From: Longibacter salinarum
GTDB lineage: Bacteria > Bacteroidota > Rhodothermia > Rhodothermales > Salinibacteraceae
Length of the DNA: 64,000 nucleotides
Direction: 5' to 3'
Assembly (NCBI RefSeq): GCF_002554795.1
Contig: NZ_PDEQ01000007.1
Location: 124,001 to 188,000 of the forward strand
Shown: positions 37,577-46,506 of the stretch, one piece after another
How the letters are laid out: every line of letters begins with the position of its first letter
Position numbering within the stretch: the stretch's first letter is position 1
Notes under the pieces: generated by a model
Databases searched by the model: none
The model's input: the letters and a program-made list of their open reading frames with translations, nothing else
What the model was told of the DNA's origin: nothing
Made by a program: the position numbers and the translations under genes

Positions 37577-38443
37577 TCACAGATATTTCCGCGTTGTCGT
37601 CCATCTGTCGGATAAGATTCCCAGATTGTTCTGGAGACGGAGATCAGGCTCCAGAAGTTGAAAAACTAGACGCTCTTCTTCAGGGCCAAACGTTTGCGGT
37701 TCGTACGTCTCCGTAAACCACGAACGCACGCGGTTCCGTGGAAAGATGTTTACCAGTGCATCCGGTAGGAATGTGCGAAGCCGCATCATGAATCCTGGGT
37801 ATCGTGTCACATCATTCGTCTTGGTAACATTTCGACGACCCTTGTCCACATTCCCGAGTTGAGGCAGCTCCAGAAAGTTGAAGCAGCGGTCCAGAACGCG
37901 ATCTGCGTTCTCCTTTAGCTCTTCCGTGGTAAGATAGAGTATACGGTCACGAGAGAATGTGTCTACATATCGCTGAAACTGTCTTCCGTAGCGAGAAAAC
38001 TCAACATAGTACTTGTAATTCCCTCTATCGTGGCAACTCGGGTCGAAGGCGCGGTCGTCCCAATAGCGAATCTCCTTTTCAAAGCTATTTTCGATTCTTC
38101 CCAAACACCATAGCCAGTTATAGTGTGAGAAGACTCGCTCAATCGGGTCACGGGCCAGTATGATGATCTTACACTGTGGGGCCGTCTCAGCAATTCGAGA
38201 AGGAGCCTCCCGGGAAATCATATAAGTCGTGCTTGCATCAAGCCGATACTGATAAGAATCCTCCAGGTCAAACCCTTTCTGACAAACCTCTTGCCACCGA
38301 GAGTATCTTTCCGGCTTTGAGAAAATGTGGGGTTCTTTCCCGTAGATACCGTTAATGTCAGGATGCTGATCGAGATAATAATAAAGGCTGCTGGTCCCGC
38401 TCTTGGGAAAACCAGGGACGATAAGGTTGGGATAAACCTTCAT
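37577..38443 (-). CDS. sulfotransferase family protein
   Basis: A 288-residue protein with the PAPS loop PGFPKSGTSSLYYYLDQHP near residue 10, the HPDINGIYGKEPHIF segment, and the 3'-phosphate motif IIILARDPIERVFSHYNWLW near residue 95. This is the polysaccharide sulfotransferase pattern. The start MKVYPNLIV was chosen because its ATG overlaps the stop of the upstream ketoisomerase gene by 4 bases; a longer frame to 38557 lies inside that gene. It is placed between the two FdtA paralogs. Confidence 0.9.
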   Translation of the reverse strand: MKVYPNLIVPGFPKSGTSSLYYYLDQHPDINGIYGKEPHIFSKPERYSRWQEVCQKGFDLEDSYQYRLDASTTYMISREAPSRIAETAPQCKIIILARDPIERVFSHYNWLWCLGRIENSFEKEIRYWDDRAFDPSCHDRGNYKYYVEFSRYGRQFQRYVDTFSRDRILYLTTEELKENADRVLDRCFNFLELPQLGNVDKGRRNVTKTNDVTRYPGFMMRLRTFLPDALVNIFPRNRVRSWFTETYEPQTFGPEEERLVFQLLEPDLRLQNNLGILSDRWTTTRKYL

Positions 38444-38838
38444 TGAGCAATGGATTTGAAGCTTTCGAAATCGCGGATATAGTCGCCTGAGTCGTAGTGT
38501 GTAGAGGCAATTACGAGAGCAACGGCATTTGTGCTGAAGTTCTCCATGTGTCGCCACAGCAAGTTCGGAACGTGCAATGCCCGGTAGGACCGGTTGAGAT
38601 GGTACCTGTGTTTATCCACCCCGTCGTGCACGACCACGTCGAAGCTTCCGGAGAGAGCGATGATGACTTCTTTTTGTTGATGAAATGCATGTCCGCCACG
38701 CTTCTGCCCACCCGGAACGTCATAAATCCAGTACAGACGCTTGATCTCAAACGGGAGGTGTCCGTTTTCCACGAACGTCAGGTTTCCACGCTGGTCCTCA
38801 ATCTTAGGAAGGTCGAGAAGAGCAGGAACGTTTGACAT
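38440..38838 (-). CDS. FdtA/QdtA-like sugar 3,4-ketoisomerase, paralog 2
   Basis: A 132-residue cupin with the same layout as paralog 1: IEDQRGNLTFVENGHLPFEIKRLYWIYDVPGG, RGGHAFHQQKEVIIALSGSFDV and LHVPNLLWRHMENFSTNAVALVIAST. The HAH triplet of paralog 1 is HAF here, and the following His is retained. Starts at 38838 or 38877 are both possible; the frame beyond 38877 is a shadow of rmlA. The two paralogs may differ in product (dTDP-3-keto-glucose or -galactose configuration). Confidence 0.88.
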   Translation of the reverse strand: MSNVPALLDLPKIEDQRGNLTFVENGHLPFEIKRLYWIYDVPGGQKRGGHAFHQQKEVIIALSGSFDVVVHDGVDKHRYHLNRSYRALHVPNLLWRHMENFSTNAVALVIASTHYDSGDYIRDFESFKSIAQ

Positions 38839-38894
38839 GGCAAAAGAAGGTGGACGTGAGTGAATCGGCCGAGACATATTCTGTGCCCGCTCAC

Positions 38895-39764
38895 CTACGC
38901 ATCGTTCAATAGTTGATAGAGGTATTGTCCGTAGCTGCTCTTGTGGAGCGCTGCTGCGCGCTCTTCTAGATCGGAGTCGTATATCCAGCCTTGGCGCCAG
39001 GCAATTTCCTCTAGGCACGCAACTTTGAGTCCCTGACGTTTCTCGATGATCTCGACGAAGCGCGACGCTTGCCCCATCGCAGAATGCGTGCCTGTGTCGA
39101 GCCACGCATATCCTCGCCCCAGGGTCTGAACATTGAGTGCTCCTGCATCGAGATATCGACGATTTACCGACGTGATCTCCAGTTCGCCCCGATCCGATGG
39201 TGTGATCGTCTTGGCGATGTCGATAACGCGATTATCGTAGAAGTAGAGGCCGGTGACAGCAACGTCGCTCTTCGGCTGCTCGGGTTTCTCTTCGATGGAG
39301 AGTGCCCGCCCGTTATCATCCACCTCCACCACGCCGAACCGCTTCGGATCATTCACGCGGTACCCAAACACCGTTGCACCTGAAAGCGAAGAGACCGTGT
39401 CCCTGAGAATGGAGCGGAAGCCTGTTCCGTAAAAGATATTATCGCCAAGGATCAGGCATACGTCGTCTTCTCCGATAAAATCTTCCCCAATCAGGAACGC
39501 CTGCGCTAAACCTTCGGGACGAGGCTGCACCGCATATTCGAGGTTGATGCCGAATTTTGTCCCATCCGCTAACAATCGCTGGAAGGCCGCCTGGTCGTGT
39601 GGAGTCGTTATAACCAGGATATCCCGGATACCCGCCAGCATAAGAACCGACAGCGGGTAGTAGATCATCGGCTTGTCGTGAACCGGGAGCAACTGTTTGG
39701 AAACAGCCTGGGTCACGGGATAAAGCCTCGTTCCACTACCGCCGGCGAGAACAATCCCTTTCAC
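38895..39764 (-). CDS. rfbA: glucose-1-phosphate thymidylyltransferase
   Basis: A 289-residue enzyme (also called RmlA) that joins dTTP and glucose-1-phosphate to dTDP-glucose, the entry to all dTDP-deoxysugars. The nucleotide loop [26 protein letters not shown] is at the N-terminus. [53 protein letters not shown], and [19 protein letters not shown] are all conserved. Length is standard. RmlB, the next enzyme in the pathway, is not in this window and must be encoded elsewhere. Confidence 0.96.
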   Translation of the reverse strand: MKGIVLAGGSGTRLYPVTQAVSKQLLPVHDKPMIYYPLSVLMLAGIRDILVITTPHDQAAFQRLLADGTKFGINLEYAVQPRPEGLAQAFLIGEDFIGEDDVCLILGDNIFYGTGFRSILRDTVSSLSGATVFGYRVNDPKRFGVVEVDDNGRALSIEEKPEQPKSDVAVTGLYFYDNRVIDIAKTITPSDRGELEITSVNRRYLDAGALNVQTLGRGYAWLDTGTHSAMGQASRFVEIIEKRQGLKVACLEEIAWRQGWIYDSDLEERAAALHKSSYGQYLYQLLNDA

Positions 39765-39824
39765 GTAAGATCTAGATCTTTTGTCTATATGGACGAATAG
39801 GCAATCGGAGAATACAGTCGTCTG

Positions 39825-41627
39825 CTACAGACTCTGCATCTCAACCATGGATCGGAACCGAGACTCATCCCGGTAGCGGAGATCTTCATAGCTACCTGCC
39901 TCCACGACCTGCCCCTCCTCCATGACGTAGACCCGATCTACGTTTTTGATCGTCGACAGGCGGTGGGCGATGATCAGGACGGTCATCTCGCCCTTCAGGG
40001 CGTCGATGCTGTCCTGGATGTAGCGCTCGGACTCGGTGTCGAGTGCACTCGTCGCCTCATCAAGGATGAGCAGATTCGGTTGCTTGAACAGCTCTCGGGC
40101 GATGAAGAGCCGCTGACGCTGCCCCCCCGAAAGGCGGACGCCACGATCACCGACGGTCGTCTGGTATCCATCGGGTAAGTCCTGGATGAAGTGATCTGCA
40201 TGAGCTCTGCGCGCGGCATCTTGTACCCGTTCGCGGAGCGCCTCATCTTCCTCAATATCGCCCGCCCAAAGGCAAATGTTATTCGCGATCGTATCGTCGA
40301 ACACAACCGTTTCCTGGGATACGTAGCCGATTTGTGATCGCCACGACGCGAGGTCAATTTCGTTCGACGGCGTACCGTCAATGAGCAGTTTGCCTTCCTG
40401 GGGCTTGAGCATACATGTAACGAGATCGACCAGCGTCGACTTCCCCGCTCCGGATTCGCCAACGAACGCTACTGTCGTATTGGCCGGAATTGTCAGATTA
40501 ATATCCCGAAGCACCGGCCCTTCGGATTCGTCGTACGAAAAGGTTGCGTTCTCGAAGGATATAGACGACTCGAGAGGAGCTAAGCGATGTTCTCCCTGTG
40601 GCTCTTGATGGTGTTGTACCTCCTTAAACTCATCATCGACCATCTCAACCGCTCCCGCCCGGTCCATCATCGCCTGGAATCCGGACTGCATGCTGATCAA
40701 CGCCTGCATACCCCGGTGGAAGAGAAGCAACGCAACAAAGATCGGAGCCACCGGAGCCTCGAAGACGGTCACTTGAATAGCGATGAGGCCAACAATGAGG
40801 AGAACCGAAAACGGCTCTTTAAGAGCACTCGTAAATGCGCCGGCGATTCGCTGGCGGAAGATGTAATGCGTAAGCCGCCGGATGCTCTCCGTCACGCCAG
40901 AGCGAAGATGCCCCCCCTGATTTGTAGAAGCAATGTACTTGAAGGACTGCAGTCCCTGAACAAGCAATTTGTTCAGCTGGCTCATTTCGCTCGACCGCTT
41001 CCTCGACAGCTCGCGGACGTACACATTCAGGCGACGAAACAGTCCAAACAGAATGAGACCGACACCAATCGCCATCAGCGAAAACTTCCAGGTGATCGCA
41101 AAGGCAAAGGCAAAGTAACTGATCGTCGTGACGACCTGCGTAAGAAAACTCGCGAAACTGCTGAACGAGCTAAAGAACAGATTGACCTGTTGATTGATGA
41201 CATTGATGAAGTGTCCGGTATTCCGCTCAATGTAATACCGGTAATCCATCCGCTGGTAGGCATCGAAGAGTTTCCGCTTCAGTTCGCGGAGAAGCCGCGA
41301 CTGCAGGTAGCCCTGATAGCCGCCATTTGCGAACTGGAGCAAGCCCTTCCCGATAAAGACCACGGCGATAAACCCGAGGATGCCCGTCATCGAGTCGGCG
41401 ATTCCCATCCACTGCAGCAGGTCCTGCAGAAGGCGCTCCGCCGTGCTCATGTTCTCTGGCGAACCGCTGGTCGTCTGGGATGCCTGGAGAAGCGGGAGAA
41501 GCAGCGTAATGCCGAACCCCTGTGCCAGCGCCGTCGCCACTGTGAGAACAAAAACCAGGTACATCCGCCGCCCGATATAGCGACGGTAGATCCTCAGGTA
41601 CCGGACAATGTCTTGGATGGTGCGCAC
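39825..41627 (-). CDS. ABC exporter, MsbA/PglK-like (candidate glycolipid flippase)
   Basis: A 600-residue half-transporter. Six TM helices lie in about residues 20-310, and the ATPase domain in 350-600. Walker A is FVGESGAGKSTLV (Lys396), the Q-loop is IGYVSQETVVFDD, the signature is LSGGQRQRLFIARE, Walker B is LLILDEATSALD and the switch His is in IIAHRLSTIKN. Proteins of this kind flip lipid-linked sugars (PglK) or lipid A (MsbA). As no Wzx flippase is seen in the locus, this is the best candidate to flip the polyprenyl-linked repeat unit. It lies between rmlA and wzc. Confidence 0.88.
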   Translation of the reverse strand: MRTIQDIVRYLRIYRRYIGRRMYLVFVLTVATALAQGFGITLLLPLLQASQTTSGSPENMSTAERLLQDLLQWMGIADSMTGILGFIAVVFIGKGLLQFANGGYQGYLQSRLLRELKRKLFDAYQRMDYRYYIERNTGHFINVINQQVNLFFSSFSSFASFLTQVVTTISYFAFAFAITWKFSLMAIGVGLILFGLFRRLNVYVRELSRKRSSEMSQLNKLLVQGLQSFKYIASTNQGGHLRSGVTESIRRLTHYIFRQRIAGAFTSALKEPFSVLLIVGLIAIQVTVFEAPVAPIFVALLLFHRGMQALISMQSGFQAMMDRAGAVEMVDDEFKEVQHHQEPQGEHRLAPLESSISFENATFSYDESEGPVLRDINLTIPANTTVAFVGESGAGKSTLVDLVTCMLKPQEGKLLIDGTPSNEIDLASWRSQIGYVSQETVVFDDTIANNICLWAGDIEEDEALRERVQDAARRAHADHFIQDLPDGYQTTVGDRGVRLSGGQRQRLFIARELFKQPNLLILDEATSALDTESERYIQDSIDALKGEMTVLIIAHRLSTIKNVDRVYVMEEGQVVEAGSYEDLRYRDESRFRSMVEMQSL

Positions 41628-41758
41628 GGGCTATGCTGTGATGCAAATTGGAGTGAGCAAGAGCGCAGGACGATCGCGAGAAGGCCGTTGTTCAGCGGTC
41701 GTCGTCCGGCTCAGCGACTATTGCAGGATTGTCTCCTGCAGGTTGGGGAAGTGGGGAT

Positions 41759-44170
41759 TTAGAGCTTGTGGAGCCAGGAGAATCGTCCGCCGGTGTTCGG
41801 GTCTTCCGCGTAGTGTTCTTCCAGACGCTTGTAGCTGTGGGCGTATCCGTAATTATAGCCGTATCCCTGCAAGAAGGAGGAGGCGTCGTAACGGTTAAGT
41901 ACGCAGCCGATGGTGTCGGCTTCCACATCGTGAAGGAGGTCAACCGCATGATCGAACGCTCTACCATCCGTCCGGTTGGCAGATGCTACGAGAATCGTGC
42001 CGTCGCAGTGCGAGGCAAGAGCGAGGGCATCGCTGAAGAGCAAAACGGGTGGCGTGTCGAACAGGATGTAGTCAAACCGCTCGCGCAGGTTCTCGATCAC
42101 GTCCTGCATCCGTTCCGAGCCGAGCAGCTCGGCGGGGTTGGGGACGGATTCCCCGGCCGGAAGCACCCAGAGCCGGTCGATTTCCGTTTCGAAGTCATCA
42201 ACCTCCACTTCGTCATCGTAAAGAAGATGTGAGAGCCCGGGTGAGCGCGACAGTCCCATTAGTTCATGGGCGCGCGGGCGACGAAGATCGGCATCGACCA
42301 GCAGCGTATCTTTTCCGGCGCTGGCCAGCGCAAGGGCGAGATTCGATGAGGTCGTGGATTTTCCCTCCCCTTTCTCCGCGCTGCTGATCGCCAGCGTGCG
42401 CAGCTCTTTGTCTGGCCGGGAAAACTGGAGGTTTGTACGAATCCGCCGGTATGACTCCGCGACGGCCGACATTGGGCTCACGAGCATGGCGAGAGACGTT
42501 TGAATCTCTTGCCCGTCAATCAATATCGTGCTCTGGCCCTCGAACTCTCCCTCGATCAGTTGATCCATCGATGGAACCACGCCGACGATCTGATGCCCGT
42601 GGCGGCGCAGGTCATCCGGTTGCTGGATTCGTGTGTCGAGCTGCTCGCGGACTAATACGATGCCGCCACCGAGGACGAGACCGATCATGAAGGAGTACAG
42701 CAGGTTCGTGCGCGTACTCGGTGAAACGGGGGTACCATAACCGGCGGGACGGATCACTTCGGCATACCCCATTTCCGACTCTTCCGCTAGGCGGGTTTCC
42801 TGAAGTTTTTCCTGAACCATCCCGTAGATGCGCTCCGTCGATCGGCGTTCTCGCTGAAGTTGGGCGAGCACCATCGACTGCTCGGGAATATTTTTGAGTG
42901 CCGCGCGACGCTGTTCGAGTTGGTTCTGGATCGCGTCGAGGCGGGCCTCCAGTCCGCTTACCTCGATTCGGTGTTGCGCAATCGCACGACGTTGTTCGAC
43001 AACATAGGTCAGACTGCGACTGTTCTCACCAGACTGAGAACCCACGCCGCCTGCAGCGAGACTCTCGTTCACGTATTTGCTGGCGAGCGAGTCCGCACGC
43101 TCTTGCAGGCGGCTGACCCTCTCTTTCATGCGTCGGAGGTCACGCTGTAGGGTCCCCCCCGCACCGAGGTTCGGGTTCTCACGCTCAATTTGATCGATTC
43201 GGGCCTGAAGGCGGGCCTTCTCTTCCTGGACCGACTCTAGTACGTCTCCGGTCGTAGACGAAAGGCGGTCGGAGATTTGAGGTTCGATTTTCTCAAGTTC
43301 ACTCCGCTTTTCATCGAGCGATGTTCGCGCGAGTTGCAATTCGATCTGTAGCTGACGCTGTTCTGCCTCCATCTGGGCAATGTCACTGACGATGCGCCCG
43401 GACTCCTGGTCTAATGCAATGGCGCCTTCACGCTGCATGTAGTTCTCGATTTCACCTTCGGCCGCCTGGACCTCTGCCTTCAGTTTTTCCGCCTGGCGTT
43501 CGAGGAAGTCACGCGAGGCCTGCAGGCTTTCACGTGCTTTCTCCTTTGTCCGCCGGATGTATTCGTCGGCGTAAATGTTGGCTACGAGGGCGACATCGGC
43601 CGCGTCGCGCCCCGTTGCGACGATACGGATGGCATCGAACTGCTCCCCGTAGGTGCCGGCACGGATCGAGCCGCGAACCCTGTGTGCAATTTGATTTTGA
43701 CTCAGGCGATTTCCCTCTACGTCCGAAAGCATCTGAATGGGGCGCCCCGTTTCGGGGTGCCTTCCAAGGGCCAGCAAGCTGTCCGCAACACGATTGGGAA
43801 TTGTCATGGACTGCTGTAGCACGAACAGCTCGTTCTGTAGTGTTCGGCTCTCGGCCGAGTAGGGGGAAAGGCCACGGCTGCTGAGTTGAGCGACGACGCC
43901 TCCACTCTGGCTTTGCTTATCGACGAGCAAGAGGCTCGACGTCCGGTAGGTTGTCGGAATGCTTAGTGTGTAAGCAGTCCCTGCGGCAAGAACAACGATA
44001 AGTACGCCGAGGATTATCCACTTGCCACGCCAGAGCGTGCCGAGCAGTTCGTGGAGTTGCGATCCGCGCTGCGGATTGTCGTCGTAGAAGAGGGACGCCC
44101 CGGCGATACCATTCACGGGCCCACCGGCGGGACGGTGTCCATTTGATGACATGTTCGACGAGGGCGACAT
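41759..44170 (-). CDS. Wzc-type polysaccharide co-polymerase and tyrosine autokinase
   Basis: An 803-residue inner-membrane protein controlling polysaccharide length and export. The N-terminal Wzz domain follows a TM helix at IILGVLIVVLAAGTAYTLS. A long periplasmic coiled coil spans about 195-455. The second TM is near residue 500 (LLYSFMIGLVLGGGIVL). The C-terminal BY-kinase has Walker A SAEKGEGKSTTSSN (Lys604), A' LLVDADLRRP and Walker B FDTPPVLLFSDA. A tyrosine-rich tail (YGYNYGYAHSYKRLEEHY) is the autophosphorylation cluster. The ATG at 44170 is preferred; a TTG five codons earlier is possible. Confidence 0.94.
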   Translation of the reverse strand: MSPSSNMSSNGHRPAGGPVNGIAGASLFYDDNPQRGSQLHELLGTLWRGKWIILGVLIVVLAAGTAYTLSIPTTYRTSSLLLVDKQSQSGGVVAQLSSRGLSPYSAESRTLQNELFVLQQSMTIPNRVADSLLALGRHPETGRPIQMLSDVEGNRLSQNQIAHRVRGSIRAGTYGEQFDAIRIVATGRDAADVALVANIYADEYIRRTKEKARESLQASRDFLERQAEKLKAEVQAAEGEIENYMQREGAIALDQESGRIVSDIAQMEAEQRQLQIELQLARTSLDEKRSELEKIEPQISDRLSSTTGDVLESVQEEKARLQARIDQIERENPNLGAGGTLQRDLRRMKERVSRLQERADSLASKYVNESLAAGGVGSQSGENSRSLTYVVEQRRAIAQHRIEVSGLEARLDAIQNQLEQRRAALKNIPEQSMVLAQLQRERRSTERIYGMVQEKLQETRLAEESEMGYAEVIRPAGYGTPVSPSTRTNLLYSFMIGLVLGGGIVLVREQLDTRIQQPDDLRRHGHQIVGVVPSMDQLIEGEFEGQSTILIDGQEIQTSLAMLVSPMSAVAESYRRIRTNLQFSRPDKELRTLAISSAEKGEGKSTTSSNLALALASAGKDTLLVDADLRRPRAHELMGLSRSPGLSHLLYDDEVEVDDFETEIDRLWVLPAGESVPNPAELLGSERMQDVIENLRERFDYILFDTPPVLLFSDALALASHCDGTILVASANRTDGRAFDHAVDLLHDVEADTIGCVLNRYDASSFLQGYGYNYGYAHSYKRLEEHYAEDPNTGGRFSWLHKL

Positions 44171-44220
44171 GAAGAGACAATCCAAACAGGTAGGAAGTGG
44201 AAGACCTGTCGGTCACTATG

Positions 44221-44802
44221 TTAACGGCGACCGAAGATGCGGAGGGCGAGTAACGTAAGCGTACCGGCACTCGACAAGACAGAAATTGCATCTCGCCACG
44301 TAAAGCGTTGGCGGGGGAGAATGGTTTCCACGACGATGATATCGTCATCCCGAAGCGTCGGGTAGACTACGCTCCCATTTAGCATCTCGTCAAGCTTCGC
44401 CTCGAACTGAAGGGTCCTGTCACTTTCAGGCGACGTACCCGTCGTGCTATTCGGTCGGTATACTCGCACCGTGATCGTGGCCGGGTCTCGTTTCGCCTGC
44501 CGCGGTTCGACCGGAGCTCCGCCGGCCATTGTCAGCAACTTGTCGAGGTCCGTGCTGTCGGAGACCTCGTAAATACCCGGGCGAGGAATCGTGCCCCAGA
44601 CGGAAACCTGAACGGTCGCTTCTCCCGGCTGAGCGTGATAAAAGTATGCCACGTTGGACTGCGTATCCTCGATTCGGCCGAACCGTTGAGCAGATGCGTC
44701 GGCGGTCGAGAGAAGGCACGCAAAAAGAAGAACCCAGGCCCAGAATTCGCACGAGCGCGTCGCGGTCATTCCGGAAACAGCGGTGGGTCGGAGAACGGAC
44801 AT
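44221..44802 (-). CDS. small SLBB-domain protein of the polysaccharide export family
   Basis: A 193-residue exported protein. A signal peptide is clear (CEFWAWVLLFACLLSTADASAQ). One SLBB domain follows (VQVSVWGTIPRPGIYEVSDSTD, LDKLLTMAGGAPVEPRQ, LRDDDIIVVET). A C-terminal hydrophobic helix (SVLSSAGTLTLLALRIFG) may be a membrane anchor. It is much shorter than Wza and lacks the N-terminal polysaccharide-export domain, so it is probably an accessory of the export channel. Start choices are 44802 or 44769; a longer frame to 44865 is less likely. It lies directly upstream of wzc. Confidence 0.8.
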   Translation of the reverse strand: MSVLRPTAVSGMTATRSCEFWAWVLLFACLLSTADASAQRFGRIEDTQSNVAYFYHAQPGEATVQVSVWGTIPRPGIYEVSDSTDLDKLLTMAGGAPVEPRQAKRDPATITVRVYRPNSTTGTSPESDRTLQFEAKLDEMLNGSVVYPTLRDDDIIVVETILPRQRFTWRDAISVLSSAGTLTLLALRIFGRR

Positions 44803-45217
44803 ATCGTGGTGAGGAAATGGAAGGGCTCCGTCTGATTCGAGCCGTGTCGTCTCGCCAGCAGACATGACTTGTCTAGACTACTCTGCTGAAGACATACAGC
44901 GTCATCTCATTGTAGAAAAAAGATGCCAGAGTGCCCGAAAATCTACGCCGTGGGACGAAGCATTGAGGAAGATGGGGGGCCGAGGAAGATGGGAACCCTG
45001 GTCTCGGGGTGCACGGGTGTGTCCCGGTGTATCAGCTGGGCCTTTGGTGTGTCTTTCGTGATACACTGAAGGCGTCGGGCGCTACGGCGTACATTTTGAC
45101 GGGTATAGGGTGCTGGTGTGCTGAAATGAGTGACCGATGTTGGGATCACCGGTACCCAACGGTCGTATCGCGACGACCCGTGTGACCAGCATGTGTTCAC
45201 CCACAAGAGCAATTCTA
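44803..45217. promoter_or_regulatory. divergent promoter region of the polysaccharide operon and exosortase
   Basis: About 415 bases between divergent genes, which must contain the leftward promoter of the wzc-led operon and the rightward one of the exosortase. It holds an 8-bp perfect inverted repeat, GTGTATCA (45027-45034) with TGATACAC (45059-45066), either an operator or a hairpin. No gene is convincing here. Confidence 0.5.
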
Positions 45218-45757
45218 ATGTCTTCCTCATCCTCCCGCCAGATTTGGACATTTGTAGGCAAGGCCCTCGCCATCTACGGAATGTGGTATGTCGCGTATGA
45301 CCTGTGGCTGCTACCGGACGGCCGTCTCGATGCCTGGTTGTCGAAAAATGTCGCTTGGATGACGGACATGGTAATGACGGCTTTCGGCTTTGATGTCTTT
45401 AGTTCGGGTAGGTATGTAGTCCCTGCGGGAGCCGGTGGGGTTGAAATTGCAAACGGATGCAACGGACTAACGACAGTCGGCCTCTTTATCGGGTTCGTTG
45501 TGGCTTATCCGGGACGATGGTGGCGTCGAATGATTTTTATCCCACTCGGTATATTGGCAATTTATGCTACCAACGTGTTTCGAATTGTAATCATGCTACT
45601 GGCTCAGTTGTACTGGCCTGCTGCATTCGACCCACTTCACGGTTTCGGGCTGACGACCATTTTCTATGTTGCAGTATTCGGACTCTGGGTTGTCTGGGTG
45701 AATTATGGAGGAGCCACGAAATCCCTCTCTTCTCAGCTTGAATCTGCTCCGGCGTGA
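45218..45757 (+). CDS. exosortase/archaeosortase family transpeptidase
   Basis: A 179-residue multi-pass membrane protein. All three expected catalytic residues are present: Cys81 in VEIANGCNGLTTVGLF, Arg122 in YATNVFRIVIMLL and His141 in FDPLHGFGLTTIFYV. Exosortases cleave and probably re-attach proteins bearing a C-terminal sorting signal, often in bacteria with exopolysaccharide clusters, as here. The start MSSSSSRQIW was chosen because it precedes the first TM helix. The stop overlaps a GTG start of the next gene (GTGA). No obvious C-terminally signalled substrate (motif, TM, basic tail) was seen in the window. Confidence 0.87.
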   Translation: MSSSSSRQIWTFVGKALAIYGMWYVAYDLWLLPDGRLDAWLSKNVAWMTDMVMTAFGFDVFSSGRYVVPAGAGGVEIANGCNGLTTVGLFIGFVVAYPGRWWRRMIFIPLGILAIYATNVFRIVIMLLAQLYWPAAFDPLHGFGLTTIFYVAVFGLWVVWVNYGGATKSLSSQLESAPA

Positions 45758-46272
45758 TACATACATCCCAACCGTACACGTACGGACCGCAGCCCTCGGC
45801 GATGGCGAAATGGACATTACGGCTCACTGTGATGTCTTTGATTGTCGTTTCGTATTTTGCGTTATGGCAGCCAGTGCGTAACGGTTGGGGGAATAGAGTC
45901 GTCTACCCAGTGCTTTCGGAAATTGCGGAGGCGTATCCCGGTGCAACGGTGAAAACCAGTGGTCGGGGCGTACGGGTGACCCGAAAAAGCGTCGAAGGCC
46001 CTCTTAACTCCATTGTAACGCGCCCGCCCGCCGGCGTCAAATTCTTGCTGCCGGCGCTCTTTGTCGTCGGAATTGCACCAGATCGGCCTTGGTGGTTGGG
46101 CTTCTTTGCTGGACATATTCTGCTGGCGGTTCTCGTCGCTCTCTCCTTGGCTGGGTTCATTGTAGGGTTAACCTTCTTCGGCTACTTCGGACACGGAGTC
46201 CAGTTGTATGCTCTGGATGCATACAGTCTCGGTTTTCCGATCTTTGCATATGTAAAGCGTATTGGTTTGTGA
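45754..46272 (+). CDS. exosortase-associated small membrane protein
   Basis: A 172-residue protein with three predicted TM helices: one near the N-terminus (LRLTVMSLIVVSYFALWQPV) and two in the C-terminal half (VKFLLPALFVVGIAP and ILLAVLVALSLAGFIVGLTFF). The soluble stretch between them (residues about 45-90) would face the periplasm. It starts with GTG overlapping the exosortase stop, so translation is coupled and a joint function is likely. I do not recognise the family; the pairing itself is the main clue. A Met start at residue 17 is also possible. Confidence 0.7.
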   Translation: MIHTSQPYTYGPQPSAMAKWTLRLTVMSLIVVSYFALWQPVRNGWGNRVVYPVLSEIAEAYPGATVKTSGRGVRVTRKSVEGPLNSIVTRPPAGVKFLLPALFVVGIAPDRPWWLGFFAGHILLAVLVALSLAGFIVGLTFFGYFGHGVQLYALDAYSLGFPIFAYVKRIGL

Positions 46273-46506
46273 GTGTGCTAGCCCGGCTTGATCTCACTGT
46301 CCAAGGACGTTATGTTGCGGACTGAATTGCTATTTTGCCAACGCAACTCCGCGGTGCTCCGACTCCCACAAACTCGATAGAGCACGCAGGACGATCCAGT
46401 CATCGGTTCGATGGTCTATTTCTTGCGTAGATAGTTATTGGTTTGTAGGCCGACTAGCTTTCAACGCGATCGCGCCGTTCATCAGTCAAGATTCCCGCAG
46501 ACTCAA

